Shown here: positions 34,697 through 47,700 of the stretch, one piece after another | Numbering within the stretch: position 1 is the stretch's first letter | Layout of the letters: each line of letters begins with the position of its first letter | Notes under the pieces: model-generated | Told to the model about the DNA's origin: nothing | The model's database searches: none | What the model saw: the letters and a program-made list of their open reading frames with translations, nothing else | Source of the DNA: Phytophthora colocasiae | Taxonomy: Eukaryota > Oomycota > Peronosporomycetes > Peronosporales > Peronosporaceae | Assembly (NCBI GenBank): GCA_018806915.1 | Contig: JAGKQI010000090.1 | Coordinates: 930,001 to 994,000, forward strand | Reading direction: 5' to 3' | Length of the DNA: 64,000 nt | Position numbers and translations under genes: made by a program

Positions 34697-37600
34697 CTAC
34701 ACTTCTTCGTGCGACTGCATCACGCCAAACCGATTCCGGTTAGCATGATCACGTAGGAACGCGCTCAATATGGCTCCACAGTTAAGATCAGCTTCGTCGA
34801 CCCAAGTCGGCTCATCGTAACCTACCCAGTGGACCAGGAATTCACGATAGATCCTGCCGTAGCGAGTTCGTTTCCCACTTCGCATGTCCGAGATCCGTTC
34901 GACCTCATACTCATCGGCATCTAGATCTGGGACCCAACTGTCCTCCGGAAGGAGGATCTCATCGAAATCGAGCCGATCTACTTCATCCACCGTCAACTCG
35001 ATCCGCGGTCGATCCGGAAAATCCCGTACCAGCTTTAGCTTAGAAACGTGGACCACTGGGAAGATATGGTAATCAGATCCCGCGATCTCCAGCTTGATCG
35101 TGAATTTTTTGATATTCTCTGCAACGCGGAACGGGCCGTGCCAAAGGTGAGCGAGTTTACGCGCATATCCTTCCTTCACACGATCTAGATACAGCCAGAC
35201 TCGTGATCCAGCTTCGATCTGATGCGAATCGACATCCTCATTGTGCCGATCGGCCCGGTCCGCGATCGCTTCTCGTAACTTAGCGTTGACCTGTTCTCGT
35301 GACTGCTGGTAGTACCTCTGAACCCGATATCTCCATCGTCTTGGATCGCGATCGTGGCGTCTGGTCGACCCAATCGGAATCGTTGCCTCCAACGTCGATC
35401 TCGGATCCCATCCGTGTACCAAATAGTGAGGGGTATCTCCCCGAACCCGATCGTGAGCCGTGTTAATAGCGAACGTCAGTCTCTCCGCATACTCATCCTA
35501 GTCCTTCTGATCGAGATCTTGAACATACATCTTGATCGCCCTAGTCGCCGTTTGCACCATCCGTTCTGCGGTCCCATTGGCTTGTGGCCGGTAGGCCATC
35601 GTCGCCCGTTGTCGCTGCCCCAGGATCTTATTGAACGATCTGAAGAAGTCGGACATGAAACCCGGTTCTCGATCGTGCCTGATCATCTCGCTAGCACCAA
35701 ATCTGCGGAACACGCATTCTTCATAGGATTCTGCGACGGTCTGGGCTGATCGGGAGGAACTGGCCTTCGCGATCACATATCCCGTGAACAGATCTACCCA
35801 GATCAGTAGTTCGGTGTTGCCTTTGTTAGATCTGGGTAGGGAGGGTATGTGATCCATCGCTATGATCTGGAATGGGTATGTCGCTCGCAGATTTCCCGGC
35901 GACTCGCCCCGGATCGTGGGCCTCCTCTTTTCCAGTCTCACAGTCCACACATTCGCCTACGTATCGCTGCACGCTCCGATATAATCCCCTCCAGTGGAAA
36001 TGATCTCGGATTCGCTGATAAGTGCGTCCGATCCCCTGATGTCCCCCCTCCAGAGTCGTATGGTAGTGGTGGAGAACATCCTGCTGTAGCGTTTCTGGAA
36101 CTACGAGTCTCATCAGGCGGTCGCGATCACCACTTGATCTCGGCCCTGGTGGGCAGTAAAACAGCAGATCCTGTTCATCTACCTCGTACTCGGAGGCGAT
36201 CTTGGCGTAGGATCCAGATTCGGCTCGAGTAAGATCCGCGATCTGCCCAGCCAGGTACTTCTTTAGTCCGGCGATCCAGACCTCCTCGTCCTGGGCTCGC
36301 CTGATCCGATCAACCCGCATCTCCCGGATCAGTTCCTCTCGCAGGACAGCGGCACCAGGTCGCGCTCGGGCTGCACGCGTGGCTTCTGCCGACACTTTCA
36401 CAGTTCGATCTTCAACTCGAGGGATCAACACCTCATTGAGCCGATTCAGGGTGATCAGATCGCACCGATCTGCCTCATCGTGGACCTCGATCCCGCTTCC
36501 TCGCTGCAACGCGGCACTCGCCAAGCTATCTGCACTCCCATTCCAGTCTCTCTTCACATGGACAAGTTCATGATCTCCCCATTTCCGCAAGTGATCCAGC
36601 ACCTTCTGTTTCAGTAACGTCAATCCTGGCGCCTTACAGTCGATCTCGCCCCGGACTTGTCGGATCACCAGGTTCGAATCGCCACAAACGATCAAACGGC
36701 GGCGTTCTAAGTGTGTGATCATGCTAAGACCCAGTAAGAGTCCACGGTATTCCGCTTCATTGACAGTAAGGCTCTCCGCATAGTCTGATCTAGCCTTGAT
36801 CACTTTCCACTCTGGCAAACTCCACACGATCGCGCTGAAAGCGTCTCCTCCTCGTTTCACGCGTGCCGATCCGTCGAAACATATAACCCACAGCTCCTCA
36901 TCTGTGTCTACGGTAGGGATCGGCATCTGGATTCGACGTTTTGGTTCCTTTCGAGGCGCGATCGCGATCAGGGCTTCATCAATCTCCGATCTGGGCGTTA
37001 TACTAGCTGCGATCGCCCCCAGTATTTCGTCCTCTCCCTTCATACACTTCGTGATCTCGAGCGTCCATGCGGATAGAAGTGCAGACCATTGTCCTAGGCG
37101 CCCTTGGAGGCCGGCAGACTTGAACAGCCAGGCAAGCGTGGAGTGTCGGGTTAGGACCTTGATCCGACGTCCCACCAACAAGGTGTAGTGTAGATCCAAG
37201 ATCCGAAGTAGAGCCAACACCTCCTTTTCGGCAACATTATAATTCAGCTCGTTCGTCTTCAAGGTTCGACTGGCAAACGCAACCGGGTGGTAGATCTGGT
37301 CGTGTTCCTGCATCAGTGCGGCGGAAATCGCCCAGTCACTAGCATACACAATCACCACGGGCAATTTCGCCATGTCGAAGTGACGGAGGATCGGGGTCGA
37401 CGCGATCTTGGCTTTCAAGGCTGTAAACGCTCTATATGCCCTACCCCACCTCTCGTCGCCAGTTTTTTGGGCCAGATTGGCTTCGATCTCGCTTGAACAG
37501 GGGGAAGGCATCGCCCCCAAGTCGGGATCCGGTGTACTATCCCCCTTTTGAGTCGAGGTGTCTGGTGATCCATCCTGATTCGACTTAAGCGCAACGAGAT

Positions 37601-40287
37601 CTCGAGTGATCGGGTCCGTGCTATCCATGATCTTTCGTAGATCTGGTCGCTTCTTCAGTTCTGCGAACTCCACCTCACGTAATTCATATAGGACCGATGC
37701 ATAGATCGCATAATCCTCGATGAACCGACTATAGTAATTCAAACTTCCAAGGAACGATTGCATGGATCGGAGTGATCCAGGGAATGGTAGATCCGTCAGA
37801 GACTTCAGGTCTTTCGGGTTTGCCTCCAATCCATCGATCGACACTTTGTGTCCGAGATATTCCACCTTATCCATGCCCCAGAAGCTCTTTGCCACACTGA
37901 TCGAGAGATTCCACTTATCACAGGCCTCCAATAGGTCTTCCACCCGATCGCACATTTGATCCCATGATCCAGTCGTGATCAAGATATCGTCGATGTATGA
38001 TCTCCGTCGGAGAACCGACGGGCGACCAGGATCCTCCGGGATCCCTGATTTAAACACATCTGCAGAGTCTTCCGTGTTCCCTGACTGGGAGATCTTCAAA
38101 AATCCATATAGGGCGTTGTCCACAAGACGTTGATAGATTTGAGGGGCGTTCTTCAGCCCGAACGGCATGCGATTCCACTCGAAAAGGCCAAATGGAGTGA
38201 TGAAAGCTGAGATCGCGCGAGCTCGATCGGTCATTGATACGACCCAGAATCCACTCGCCATGTCTAATGAACAATACCACAGAACCTTGTCAAGATCTTC
38301 TAGCAGGTCATTGATCAGGGGCATCGGGTAGATCATCAGCCTTGTGAGACCGTTCACCAACCGATAATCGATACATAGTCGGATGTCTACACCGTTCTTC
38401 TTGATGATCACCACGATCGAGATGCCCATGGCGAGGTCGATGGTCGGATGATCTTGGCAGCTAGGAGTCCTTTGATAAGATCCGATACTTTCTCGCGGAA
38501 CTGTGGCGCCACCTTTCGGACTCGTTGTGCGATCGGCTTTGCATCACCCACGTCGATATCGCATATAACACCCTTGGCCGCTGAAGGAAGTGCGTTTCCT
38601 TTCCCGATCAGGAGATGTCGCTTCTTCCAAATAATCTGTCGAAGTTTCTCGATCTCTTCCGGGGTAGCCGATCCCGGATTCCCTACTTGTAGATCTTCAA
38701 TCCTGACTTCTTCGGTGGTGGAAATCTGGATCTCCGGTACTACTGCGAGATTATCGGCTAGATCTTCGGCCGAAAAATCGCCACTTTCGTGTAAGTGGGT
38801 CTGATCGGCGTTCTCGATCCCTTCAGGAGATGTCGGATCGGGTTCGTTCGTTGATGGATCAGGAAGTCTATCGTCCTTGGCCGTCAGGATCGGGGCAACC
38901 TCTATCGTGGGGCCAGCGTCAGCGTCGGATTCATGTTTGATCTCGATTTTAAAATCTGGTTTTTCTGTTTTTACCTCGATCTCTTCTTCGCATGTCCGAT
39001 CTGTCCGATCTGGGGCCTGATCTGGCAAGCTCTCATTCGTCTCAGTCTCACTGCCCCCAGCTTCGCCACTCGGGGTCTTGTCGGAACTGATCGGAATCGG
39101 TGGGGTATCCATGGGATCCGGTTGGGGATCGATGAATGCGACCTTGACTTCGGCCGTATCGGTTGGTGATCGAGGTTCCAATGTCGATATTGGCGCAGGA
39201 TCAGGATCGTTCTTGGTCGTCCCACCTCGGCGGAGTATGGATCGCGGCGTAACGTAGATCGGCCGTTCGACCGACGGTAAGGGGATCTCTACGGATTCCT
39301 GAGGTTCTGGTCTTGCGTCCACAGTCGCTTCTAGAGCTAGATTCTGCCACTCCATGTAACGTCGGGATCCGACCGACACAAACCCGGGGAATCGAGGCAC
39401 TTTTTCCTGATCAAGTACCATTCCAACATGTAATCTGTGATCCAATCGTAAAATCTTCTCGCTCAAATTCGTGATCACTAGGTACCGAGTTCGGCCGGAT
39501 CCATTTACCACGGTAGGTACCCATTGGTCGCCTCGGGTCACCCACAATTTCTCCGTCGCCGATAATTTCACTCTCGATGCGGTCTCTTCCGATCCCCCAA
39601 CTGGGATGTGTAGATCTTCCTCCAATTTCACTGATCTTACCTTCTCCCCGTATAATCTCTTGCGACCACTAAGTGGGATCCCCACTTCATTAGGTAAGCA
39701 CATCAACTCCTTGGCTAGATCCATCCGGACCCCAGCCGGAATCATGAAATCCATACATAAGATGGCGTCTTGTCCGGACAGGTCCCCGATCCAAATATCG
39801 AAAAAATATACCAAGTATCCCGCAAGCGTGATCTTGATCCTCGTTCTTCCCTCGGTGGTGTACACATTATCGCCGATCCCAACACATTCCTGTCTCTGAC
39901 TAGTGTCAAAGTGGCACCCAACCTTACGAGCAAAGGCGGTATCCAAGATGGATACCTCGGCGCCAGTGTCCAGGAGCAAGATCGCTCTTTCATGATTGAT
40001 CTTGCCTGAGATCTTGGCTTGGCGGAACCATTTTCCTGGTGCGTGGTATTTCCAGTATTCCCTGGATTCTCCTTCCTTGAGATCCAAAGCCACTTCTGCA
40101 CCGGATCGCGAGAACTCATCGATCCGGGGAAGACTCGCGATCTTAGCAGTATACGAATGCAACTTACATGTATTACCGCGCAGATCCGAATTCTCCCTAT
40201 CTTGATCTCTCGATTTCTTGTTCACATATGCATAGATGCAGTACTCAGAACGCTCGGCTCGTACCGGTTTCCAAACCGGCGAGCGTC
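34697..40287 (-). pseudogene. Element A pol: protease, RT, two RNase H domains, integrase, chromodomain
   Basis: In pol order: protease LLLDTGAEVSIL (about 39975-39945); RT VIIKKNGVDIRLCIDYRLVN and YIDDILI (37984-38001); Ty3-type RNase H (VIVYASDWAISAALMQ, about 37355); a second RNase H with VICFDGSARVKRGG, NEAEYRGLL and CGDSNLVI (about 36890-36680); integrase HHYHTTLEGGHQG, CVDCETG, AMDHIP, IRHDREPGF and GTAERMVQT; and a C-terminal chromodomain (REFLVHWVGYDEPTWVDE, about 34815). Frames change near 38415 and 35940. A TAG at 35498-35500 replaces the Trp of QKDWDEYAERL. Dual RNase H Ty3/Gypsy elements have been reported in oomycetes and in plant Tat elements. Confidence 0.85.
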
Positions 40288-42611
40288 CTAGTTTAACATC
40301 TTCTCCACCTTCTCGGGGAACAACCCAGCGTGTCGAGTCGGATCGTACCACTTGCGGATCTGGTTGTAAAATTCTTCCATGGGACATTCCCCAGCTTCGT
40401 GGATCTCCCCGCAACCACGGCAGGTATACAAACAGCGATCCGTTGGGTGACCCCTCTTTCCGCACTTGTCACAGGTTAGACGTCTCCAGCAGTCCAGATC
40501 CGTGTGCTTCCGCGATCCACAATGCGAACAGCGACCTCGATCATGATCTGATCCCCTGTGATCCGCGATCCGGCCTCGTCTTGCGCGTTCGTGTGCGATC
40601 GCGACTGATCCTGTTGGTGGGGAGCGCACCCAGCACCGATCGGCTTGTCTTCTGACGCGGCAAGATATATCCTCCGGAGATCGCCTTCAGAATCGGATCC
40701 GTCTGATCCGGATATCTCTTCTGATTCTGAGCTCGGATCCTGGGTTTGAATCGCCCGTACCACCGCTCGGGTGGGCGCCGCCGGGGCACTGGCTGGTGCC
40801 TTTTGTCTGTACTTCGACCCGAACGCAGATTTACGCTGTCTGCTTTTCGCCCGTTCCCGGGCACGAAGTACCTCCTCCAGTTCATCGACGTCACTCAGTC
40901 GGAGTAGGGTCAGCCGATCAGCTAACTCTGGATCTCCCAATGTCTCGATGTAGTGGTCTACATGTTCCCGGCGGGCCTTAAGGCTCCCATCCTTGATCTT
41001 CAGTCTAGCACGTAAAGCCGCCACGTTGAGCCGGTAGAGATAATCGAGAGGAGTCTCTTCCGATCGTTTGCGAGCGTGATAGTATTGCCACGCGACCGAC
41101 ATACCCAATCCACAATACTGGGTCTGGAAACTGTCCAACAGATCCGCCCACTTGGTTTTCGTCGTTCGACTGAGCTGCCTGTACTAGTTCTTTGCCGGTC
41201 CCACCATCAGATCTGCAAACGTGAGGCATTTCTCTTCTTCCGTAGCCTGATCGCGCTGGAATGCCGACTTGACCTTACCAATCCAGGCCCGAGCGCGATC
41301 TTCGTCCAGATCTTTACCCGCAAAATCTTTCCGATCCGAGATCGCTGAGATCCGGACCCGCTGGATCATCGACGATCCTCCTTGGCCGATCGCCGCGGAT
41401 GCGATCGCTGCTCGGCTCGACATCTGTCCACCGGAACTCGGTATGCCCAGATCGTCCGGTTCGTATTCCCATGCGTCAGGATCTGAGGCCGTAACGGACT
41501 CCATATCAACATCCAGCTCCCCTTTGATCGGCGATCGGGGCGTCGCGAGACTCCGTTCCTTCAAGAAACGATCCATCGCCATTTGGAAGTAGTCGTCCAA
41601 CTTGTTGCTCGATCCAGTGGAATTAGTCGTCGGCGCGGTCTGGTCTGTCTGGATCCGGCGATTTTCTTGCTGATCGGGCGTCTTGGCCTCCAGTTTCGCA
41701 GCCACCGATCGTGTATCTTGTTTCTTCATACGCGATTTCAGGAATTTGGCACCGGAGGGGCCCAACGACATGCGTTGCAGCCTTCTCGGGCTGTCGGAAT
41801 CTGGTTCCGAGGTCGCTGACGCATAGCATGACGATCCAGTCTGATAGCCTGGATCTGGCGTCAGTGGGCGTTCGCCGACCAGGATCTTGAGAGAGTCGAA
41901 TAGATCATGGGTCGCAGATTGGATCGCTTCCAGTTCCAGGTCAAATAGAGAGTTGGGGTCGAACTCTCCAGCCACTAAACCAGCTTCTTGGAGTAGATCG
42001 AGTAGAATCTTCACCGCGTTCAGGCGGTCAGAGCAAGTCCGGGGCTTCGACACCGGGCCGGCGAGATTACCGATCTGGCGGACTTGTATGATCGTAAGAA
42101 CAGGATCGTTAAGCAAGGTCTCACTTAGCACCTTCCTGTAATAGGCCTGCTCGATCGCGTCCTTGGTGATCGTCGATCCTGGGTTGATCACATCCTCTGG
42201 CTCTGAGTCTGGAGCTTTCAATTTCGTCCGGGTGCTCTTGATCCTCTTTTTCTTGGTCGATCTTGAGGCAACAGTGGACTTGTTGAGCAGATTAGGTTTC
42301 AGCTTTGCTGATTCTTTATCGCTCGTTTGCGTATCTCGATTCTCATCGAGATCCGCGGTGGCCCTCGGAGGGGCCTTGGGAGGAATTCGAGGTTTTTTTT
42401 CTTCAAGATCTGGATCGTGATCCAGGTCGGCCTCGTGTCTGTCAGTAGAGATCCTCCCAGAACTCTGCTGATCTGTGGATCTTTCTGTCTTCAGAGGTGC
42501 CTCCATCGATCCAACATTCGTAGGCACTTCTTCCCCTTGTTCTTCTTTTACCTTGACATCTTCTTGGGACTCACGGTGATATCCGAAGTCACCAGAAGAT
42601 CCGCGCACCAT
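40288..42611 (-). pseudogene. Element A gag with three zinc knuckles
   Basis: The start ATG (42609-42611) abuts the 5' LTR. The N-terminal half is charged and disordered, followed by a capsid-like region (ARAWIGKVKSAFQRDQ, YRQLSRTTKTKWADLLDSF). It continues to LEEVLRARERAKSRQRKSAF and three Cys-His boxes, CSHCGSRKHTDLDC, CDKCGKRGHPTDRC and CRGCGEIHEAGEC (about 40530-40375). A single in-frame TAG at 41184-41186 stands where family members would likely have Trp (NWYRQL). A frameshift near 40560 precedes the knuckles. Otherwise complete, 774 codons long. Confidence 0.8.
42595..42610 (-). promoter_or_regulatory. Element A primer binding site
   Basis: In element orientation the LTR end CACCACA is followed by A and then TGGTGCGCGGATCTTC, which begins with the TGG expected opposite tRNA CCA. 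It overlaps the gag ATG. The primer tRNA was not identified. Confidence 0.45.
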
Positions 42612-43777
42612 TGTGGTGGAGCGAATCTGCCAAAATCTCGTTGAGGCAGGTCTCGATCACCACTTGCGCCCAGACACCGACTAACGGAGGGGGTCCCCCG
42701 ATGATCCGTGATCTAGCTGTGTGTAGTTTCACCTTGTGTACCTGTCGGTAGGCGGGTTACGCTCTTCCAGGTGACTTCTGAAGGTGTCTTGTAGGTCGGA
42801 AGAAAGTCTTGCGTGACGCAGGGGTTGAGGTAGCGTGGAAGTTCTTCACTCCACCTCGGGGTACTTGATCCCGGTCGTAGGCGAGTTCTCGAGCCTTGAT
42901 CCGGGTGCCTGGTACTTGATCCAGGTCTTCCAATAGTCCAGTGTTCGGGATTCAGTCCCTTCCTTTCCGTTGTTTTCCGCTTCCGATAGCGGGAGTCTTG
43001 AGGGGGCGAGATTCGACCGGATCGTTGGGCCAAACAACCAATTCCTTCCGATCTGATGTATGCACTTAAAGGATAGTTCGCTAGATAGGGCAAAGCTAGC
43101 CAATATATTATCCAGACTTAACCGCTGTACTAGATCACGTATCCTTACCTTCCTGACGCTTGTAGGGCCAATGTAGTTCCCGGTTCCAGGCGTAGCGAAG
43201 ACACTTGAGTGGTTCAGGCAAATTCGAGTCTGTTTATGGTTATTCCTATACCTACTATGGTTGTTCCTATACCTACTGATCCCATCCTGATTTACTATCC
43301 TACGATCACATGACACTGGCTACATAGCTGCTCCCTAGCTCGGCTCCGCTAACCCTGATCGTGAGCCGATTTCGTACTTAACCGAAGCTTGATCTCGTAC
43401 TTAACCGAAGCGTACTTAACCGAAACTTGATCTCGCACTTAATCGGGACTTGATCACCGCCTGATCCCGGACTTGATCACCGCCTGATCCCGCTTGGTCG
43501 TCGTTCAGAGAATCCGGATCAGGCCATCAGAAGAGTCTGCGTCGCGCCTGGGGCTGAACTTGATCCGGAGCTGATCTCGTACTTAAACGGGAGAGGATCA
43601 CTGCGTGATCCCGCTTCGTCGCCACCCGGGGAATCAGGATCATGTGGTTAGGAGACTCCGGGGCGCCGGGGTGAGCCGATCGCGCTCACTTGGGATCCCG
43701 TCATCGCCGATCGCGCCCGAACACCCTCGATCTCCCCATTCTTTCCCCGGTAGAACTCGGATCACCAACGAACACCG

Positions 43778-44059
43778 TGTTGCAGGTGATCCAATACGAT
43801 CCCGCGATGATTACGGTAAGATGTTTACGCCACCGATGATTAGACGAGTAGGATGATTGGACGAGTACAGAGTGTTGGTGATTGGATGCACCAAATGATT
43901 GGATGCAGGCTAGGTAGAAAAGACAGTGTAAGCTCGTATCAATCAATCACTTCTGAATTTCCATTCTACCCCTCAAGTGACTTCCCTCGCCTCGGCCTCC
44001 TCGCCTCAAGCTTCGGCAGTCCTCCTCTCGCAAGACAACCTCTGTGACGACCTTCTTCA
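43778..44059 (+). repeat. Copia 5' LTR
   Basis: TGTTGCAGG...CCTTCTTCA. It contains short repeats of ATGATTGGA(C/T)G units (43850-43915) and differs from the 3' LTR at three positions seen by eye. Confidence 0.92.
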
Positions 44060-44072
44060 GGTTATGAGCCCA
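44060..44072 (+). promoter_or_regulatory. Copia primer binding site matching the anticodon loop of initiator tRNA-Met
   Basis: GGTTATGAGCCCA follows the LTR with no spacer. It is complementary to the initiator tRNA-Met anticodon arm (GGGCUCAUAACC), not to a 3' CCA end. This is the half-tRNA priming mode known for Drosophila copia. The anticodon complement ATG (44064-44066) is also the first in-frame ATG of gag. Confidence 0.75.
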
Positions 44073-44790
44073 AACACGATATCATCTGTCCAAGATACCA
44101 AGATCTCCATCGACAAGTTCAACGGCGAGAACTACGCCTCGTGGAACCGTTACATGCGTGGCGTGTTCCTGACCAAGTTGGTGTGGAATGTGGTGAACCG
44201 CGAGACGACGCCTACGTTCACGGACTCCAGGGCCAAGGACGAGTATGTCAAGTCGAGTAATGTCGCCTTCGGTCTGATGCTCCTCCACATGGACGCGGAC
44301 TACCATCATGTTGTCGACGACTACGAGGAAGCCTGGGTCGCGTGGGCGCGCTTGCATACCCTTTACGGTGGATCGCAGAAGGCTGGACGCATTTATCTCA
44401 AGCGTCAGCTCTTCAGCATGGAGATGGCAGAAGGCGGAAGCATCCTTCACCATTGTAACGAGGTCCTCAACATCAGCGCGAAGCTTAGCAGTATCGGCGC
44501 CAAGATGGAGGACGAGGATGTGGCGATCTGCTTGCTGCGCAGTCTGCCCAAGAGCTACGAGAACGTCGTGCTCAACATGGAGATGAGCAATGCAGAGCTG
44601 CGGACGCAAGATGTGGTGAAGGTGCTCACGAATGAGCATATCAAGCGACAAGGCGAGAAGACTGCGGCGGTGAAAATCGAGGAAGCAGCAAAGGCCTTCA
44701 ACGCCGAGCGTCAAACTCGCCGGTGTGACTACTGCGGAAAATTGGGGCACCTGATCGACAAGTGCTGGACCAAGCAGATGAAGAAAATCG
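44064..44790 (+). pseudogene. Copia gag with CCHC knuckle (frameshifted from pol)
   Basis: Begins [10 protein letters not shown]. It contains [17 protein letters not shown] and [18 protein letters not shown], the UBN2/gag pattern of Copia elements, and the zinc knuckle [14 protein letters not shown] (about 44725-44766). The frame then shifts before the Arg/Gly stretch [11 protein letters not shown] that leads into protease. In Copia elements gag and pol are usually one ORF, so one small deletion around 44765-44790 explains the break. Confidence 0.8.
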
Positions 44791-47700
44791 AGGAGCACGA
44801 CGCGGCCGAGGTGGTCGCGGTGCCAGCAACGTTGAGTGGTGCGACGACGATGACGACTACATCGCGTTCGCGGTCTCCATGTCGACAGCGTGTGGAGTGT
44901 CGTCGGGCAAGAAGTTTCAAGACTCATGGGCGATCGACAGTGGTGCAACCCACCACATCTGCAACGACAAGTCCAAGTTCATCGACATCAACTTGCGCGA
45001 CGAAGGCGAACTCACTGTTGCCAATGGTCAAACGGCCAAGATTTTGGGAGTTGGTACCGTTGTACAACAAGTGATTCTGCCCAACCGGAGTGTGCGTGAC
45101 GTCCGAATCGAAGATGCTCTCTACGTGCCGAGTATGAACAAGAACCTGCTGTCTGTGCCTCACATCAACCGAGGTGGAGATTTCAAGGTGGTGTTTGACG
45201 GCTCCGAAATGCACATTGCGCGCAAGTCGTCGAAGAAGATCGTTACTTCCGCGGACGTGATCGACGGACTCTACTGGCTACGAGTACCCAAGGGTTCTGC
45301 CAATTCGACGACTACGGCCTCGATCAACAGTGTCGATCTTCATGCGCGGATGGGTCATGCTCCGAACGACGTGCTACGGAAGATGGTTTCGAGCGGCATG
45401 GTAACGGGCGCGAAAATGCCGACCTCGTCTAAGAACTCAAGCGGATGCCGCGGATGTCAACAAGGGAAGATGGTCCAAAAACCCTTTCCGAGTAACCCGG
45501 ACAAGCCCAAGTACAAGCCATTCGAGTTCCTGCACTTCGACCTTTGTGGCCCCATGGAGAAAGAGTCGCTTGGTGGCAGCAAGTATCTACTGCTGATCAC
45601 TGATGAAGCCAGCGGCTGCATGACGGGATTCTGTTTGCGCGCCAAGTCGGAGAGTGAAGACTGTCTGCGCAAGTTCATCGCTAAAGTGGAGCGCCAATTC
45701 GATGCCAGGGTTAAGTTCGTGCGTCATGACGGTGCCAAGGAGTTCGCGACCAACTCGCTCAAGGCCTTTTACGATAATCATGGCATTGAAGTCTAGCCGA
45801 CGGTTCGATATGCGCATCAGACGAATGCTACTGCGGAACGCGCCAACCGGACGATTGTGACTATTGGGCGCAGCATGCTTCACTTCGCACGTTTGGACAA
45901 TACGTTTTGGGCGGAAGCGGCGATGACGGCAATTTACATCAAGAATCGACTGCCGTCACCCAAGGTCCCAGGGAAGACGCCGTTTGAGATTGTGTACAAG
46001 AGGAAGCCCAACGTGAAGCACATGCGCGTTTTCGGGTGCAAGGCCTACGTCCTGACGCCGAAGGAGAAGCGACTCAAGTGGGACCCCAAGGCTCGTGAAG
46101 GAATTTTCATGGGCTATGAAGAGCGTTCGAAGGCGTATCGCGTTTATGACATCGAGGCGGGCCAGGTAGTGATTTCTCGCGATGTCACTTTCGACGAATC
46201 GACCTTCGACGACGCCAATGTTGTTGATGATGATGAAGATGTCGAAGATGCTGCGGACATCCTTGACGACCTCGAGATTTTGAACGACCATGGAACGCGT
46301 GAATTCAAGCAGGCGGGGAAACGCAAGGCTCGTTCTAACGCCGAGGATCGTGAACATGTTCGTCGACCGCGTCGCAGTGCTAGATTAGAAGAAGCAAGCG
46401 CTCCGGACTCCGACCATCAAGAAGCCAAATCTGAAAACGATGATGATGGTGACTCGACTCAGCCGATGTACTGGCGTGCGAGTGCGAATGCAGTGGAGAC
46501 GAGTGACAGCGCCGAGCCGAAGACGTTCCAAGATGCTGTGAGCGGCGAAGACTAAGTCCACTGGCGCAAGGCGATCCGAGCAGAACTCAAGTCGATGCGA
46601 CTTCGTGGAGTGTTTCGTGGCGCCAAATTACCGAACAACCAACGCGCAGTCGGAACCAAGTGGGTGTTCAAGATCAAGCGTAAAGCCGACGGGTCCATCG
46701 AGAAGTACAAGGCTCGACTCGTCGCGAAAGGATTTGTGCAGAAGTATGGCATCGACTACACCGAGACGTTTTCGCCGGTGGTCAAGTACGTCACGCTTCG
46801 AATGATCATCGCTGTGGCCAAGTTCTTCAATTGGTACCTCGACCAACTTGATGTCGTCACGGCGTTCCTGTACGGCTTGATGAAGGAGAAGGTGTTCTGC
46901 AGTGTTCCAGAAGGCGTGGAACTTGATGACGGCTACGACTGCGTGGAACTTCTCAAGGCGATCTACGGTCACAAGCAAGCTTCTCGAGTGTGGAATGAGA
47001 CCTTCGACGAGTATGTGCGCTCCATCGGATTTCGCGTTTCGAGCTACGATCCGTGCCTCTACATCAAGGTTGTCGACGGTGACTGCGTTCTGATGCTGGT
47101 GTACGTCGACGATGTTTTGGTGACCGGAAGATCTTCGACGATCATTGCTGAAGTCAAGAAACAGCTCAAGGCACGATTCGAGATGACTGACAGCGGCAAG
47201 TGTTCCTTCATTCTGGGCATCGAAGTGGTCGACAACGCAGATGGCAGCGTCACGCTGTCCCAAGCTCGCTACATCAACGACATCCTGGAGCGCTTTGGCA
47301 TGCAGAACTGCAAACCTGCTGCCAGTCCAGTCGACCTCAGCATGAAGCTTGTTGACAGTGACGTCTCGACCAAGTTGGATGCGCCGTTCCGCGAAGCTGT
47401 CGGTGCTCTCATGCACTTGATGACGTCGACTCGCCCAGACATTGCTTTTGCAGTTGGTTACATTTCGCGCTTCATGGAGAACCCTCAAGTCGAGCACTGG
47501 ATTGCAGTCAAGCGCATCTTCCGTTACCTTCAGGGCACCAAGTCGCACGGACTCCGTTTTTCGCCGACCAAAGGAATCGACTTTCGTGGCTATTCGGATG
47601 CAGACTGGGCTGGTGACCACAGTGACCGCAAGTCGACTTCGGGCTACCTGTTTCAAGTTCTTGGCGGACCTGTGTCGTGGGGATCCAAGAAACAATCGAG

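Noticed and set aside
42644..42664. Alternative LTR end at TGCGCCC with a PBS TGGTGATCGAGACC
   Set aside because: The inverted LTR termini TGTGGTG...CACCACA and the B/A junctions place the LTR end at 42612; the alternative would put PBS-like sequence outside the 3' LTR as well.
44082..44948. 288-codon ORF antisense to Copia gag
   Set aside because: Same reason: full overlap with a real sense frame and no domain.
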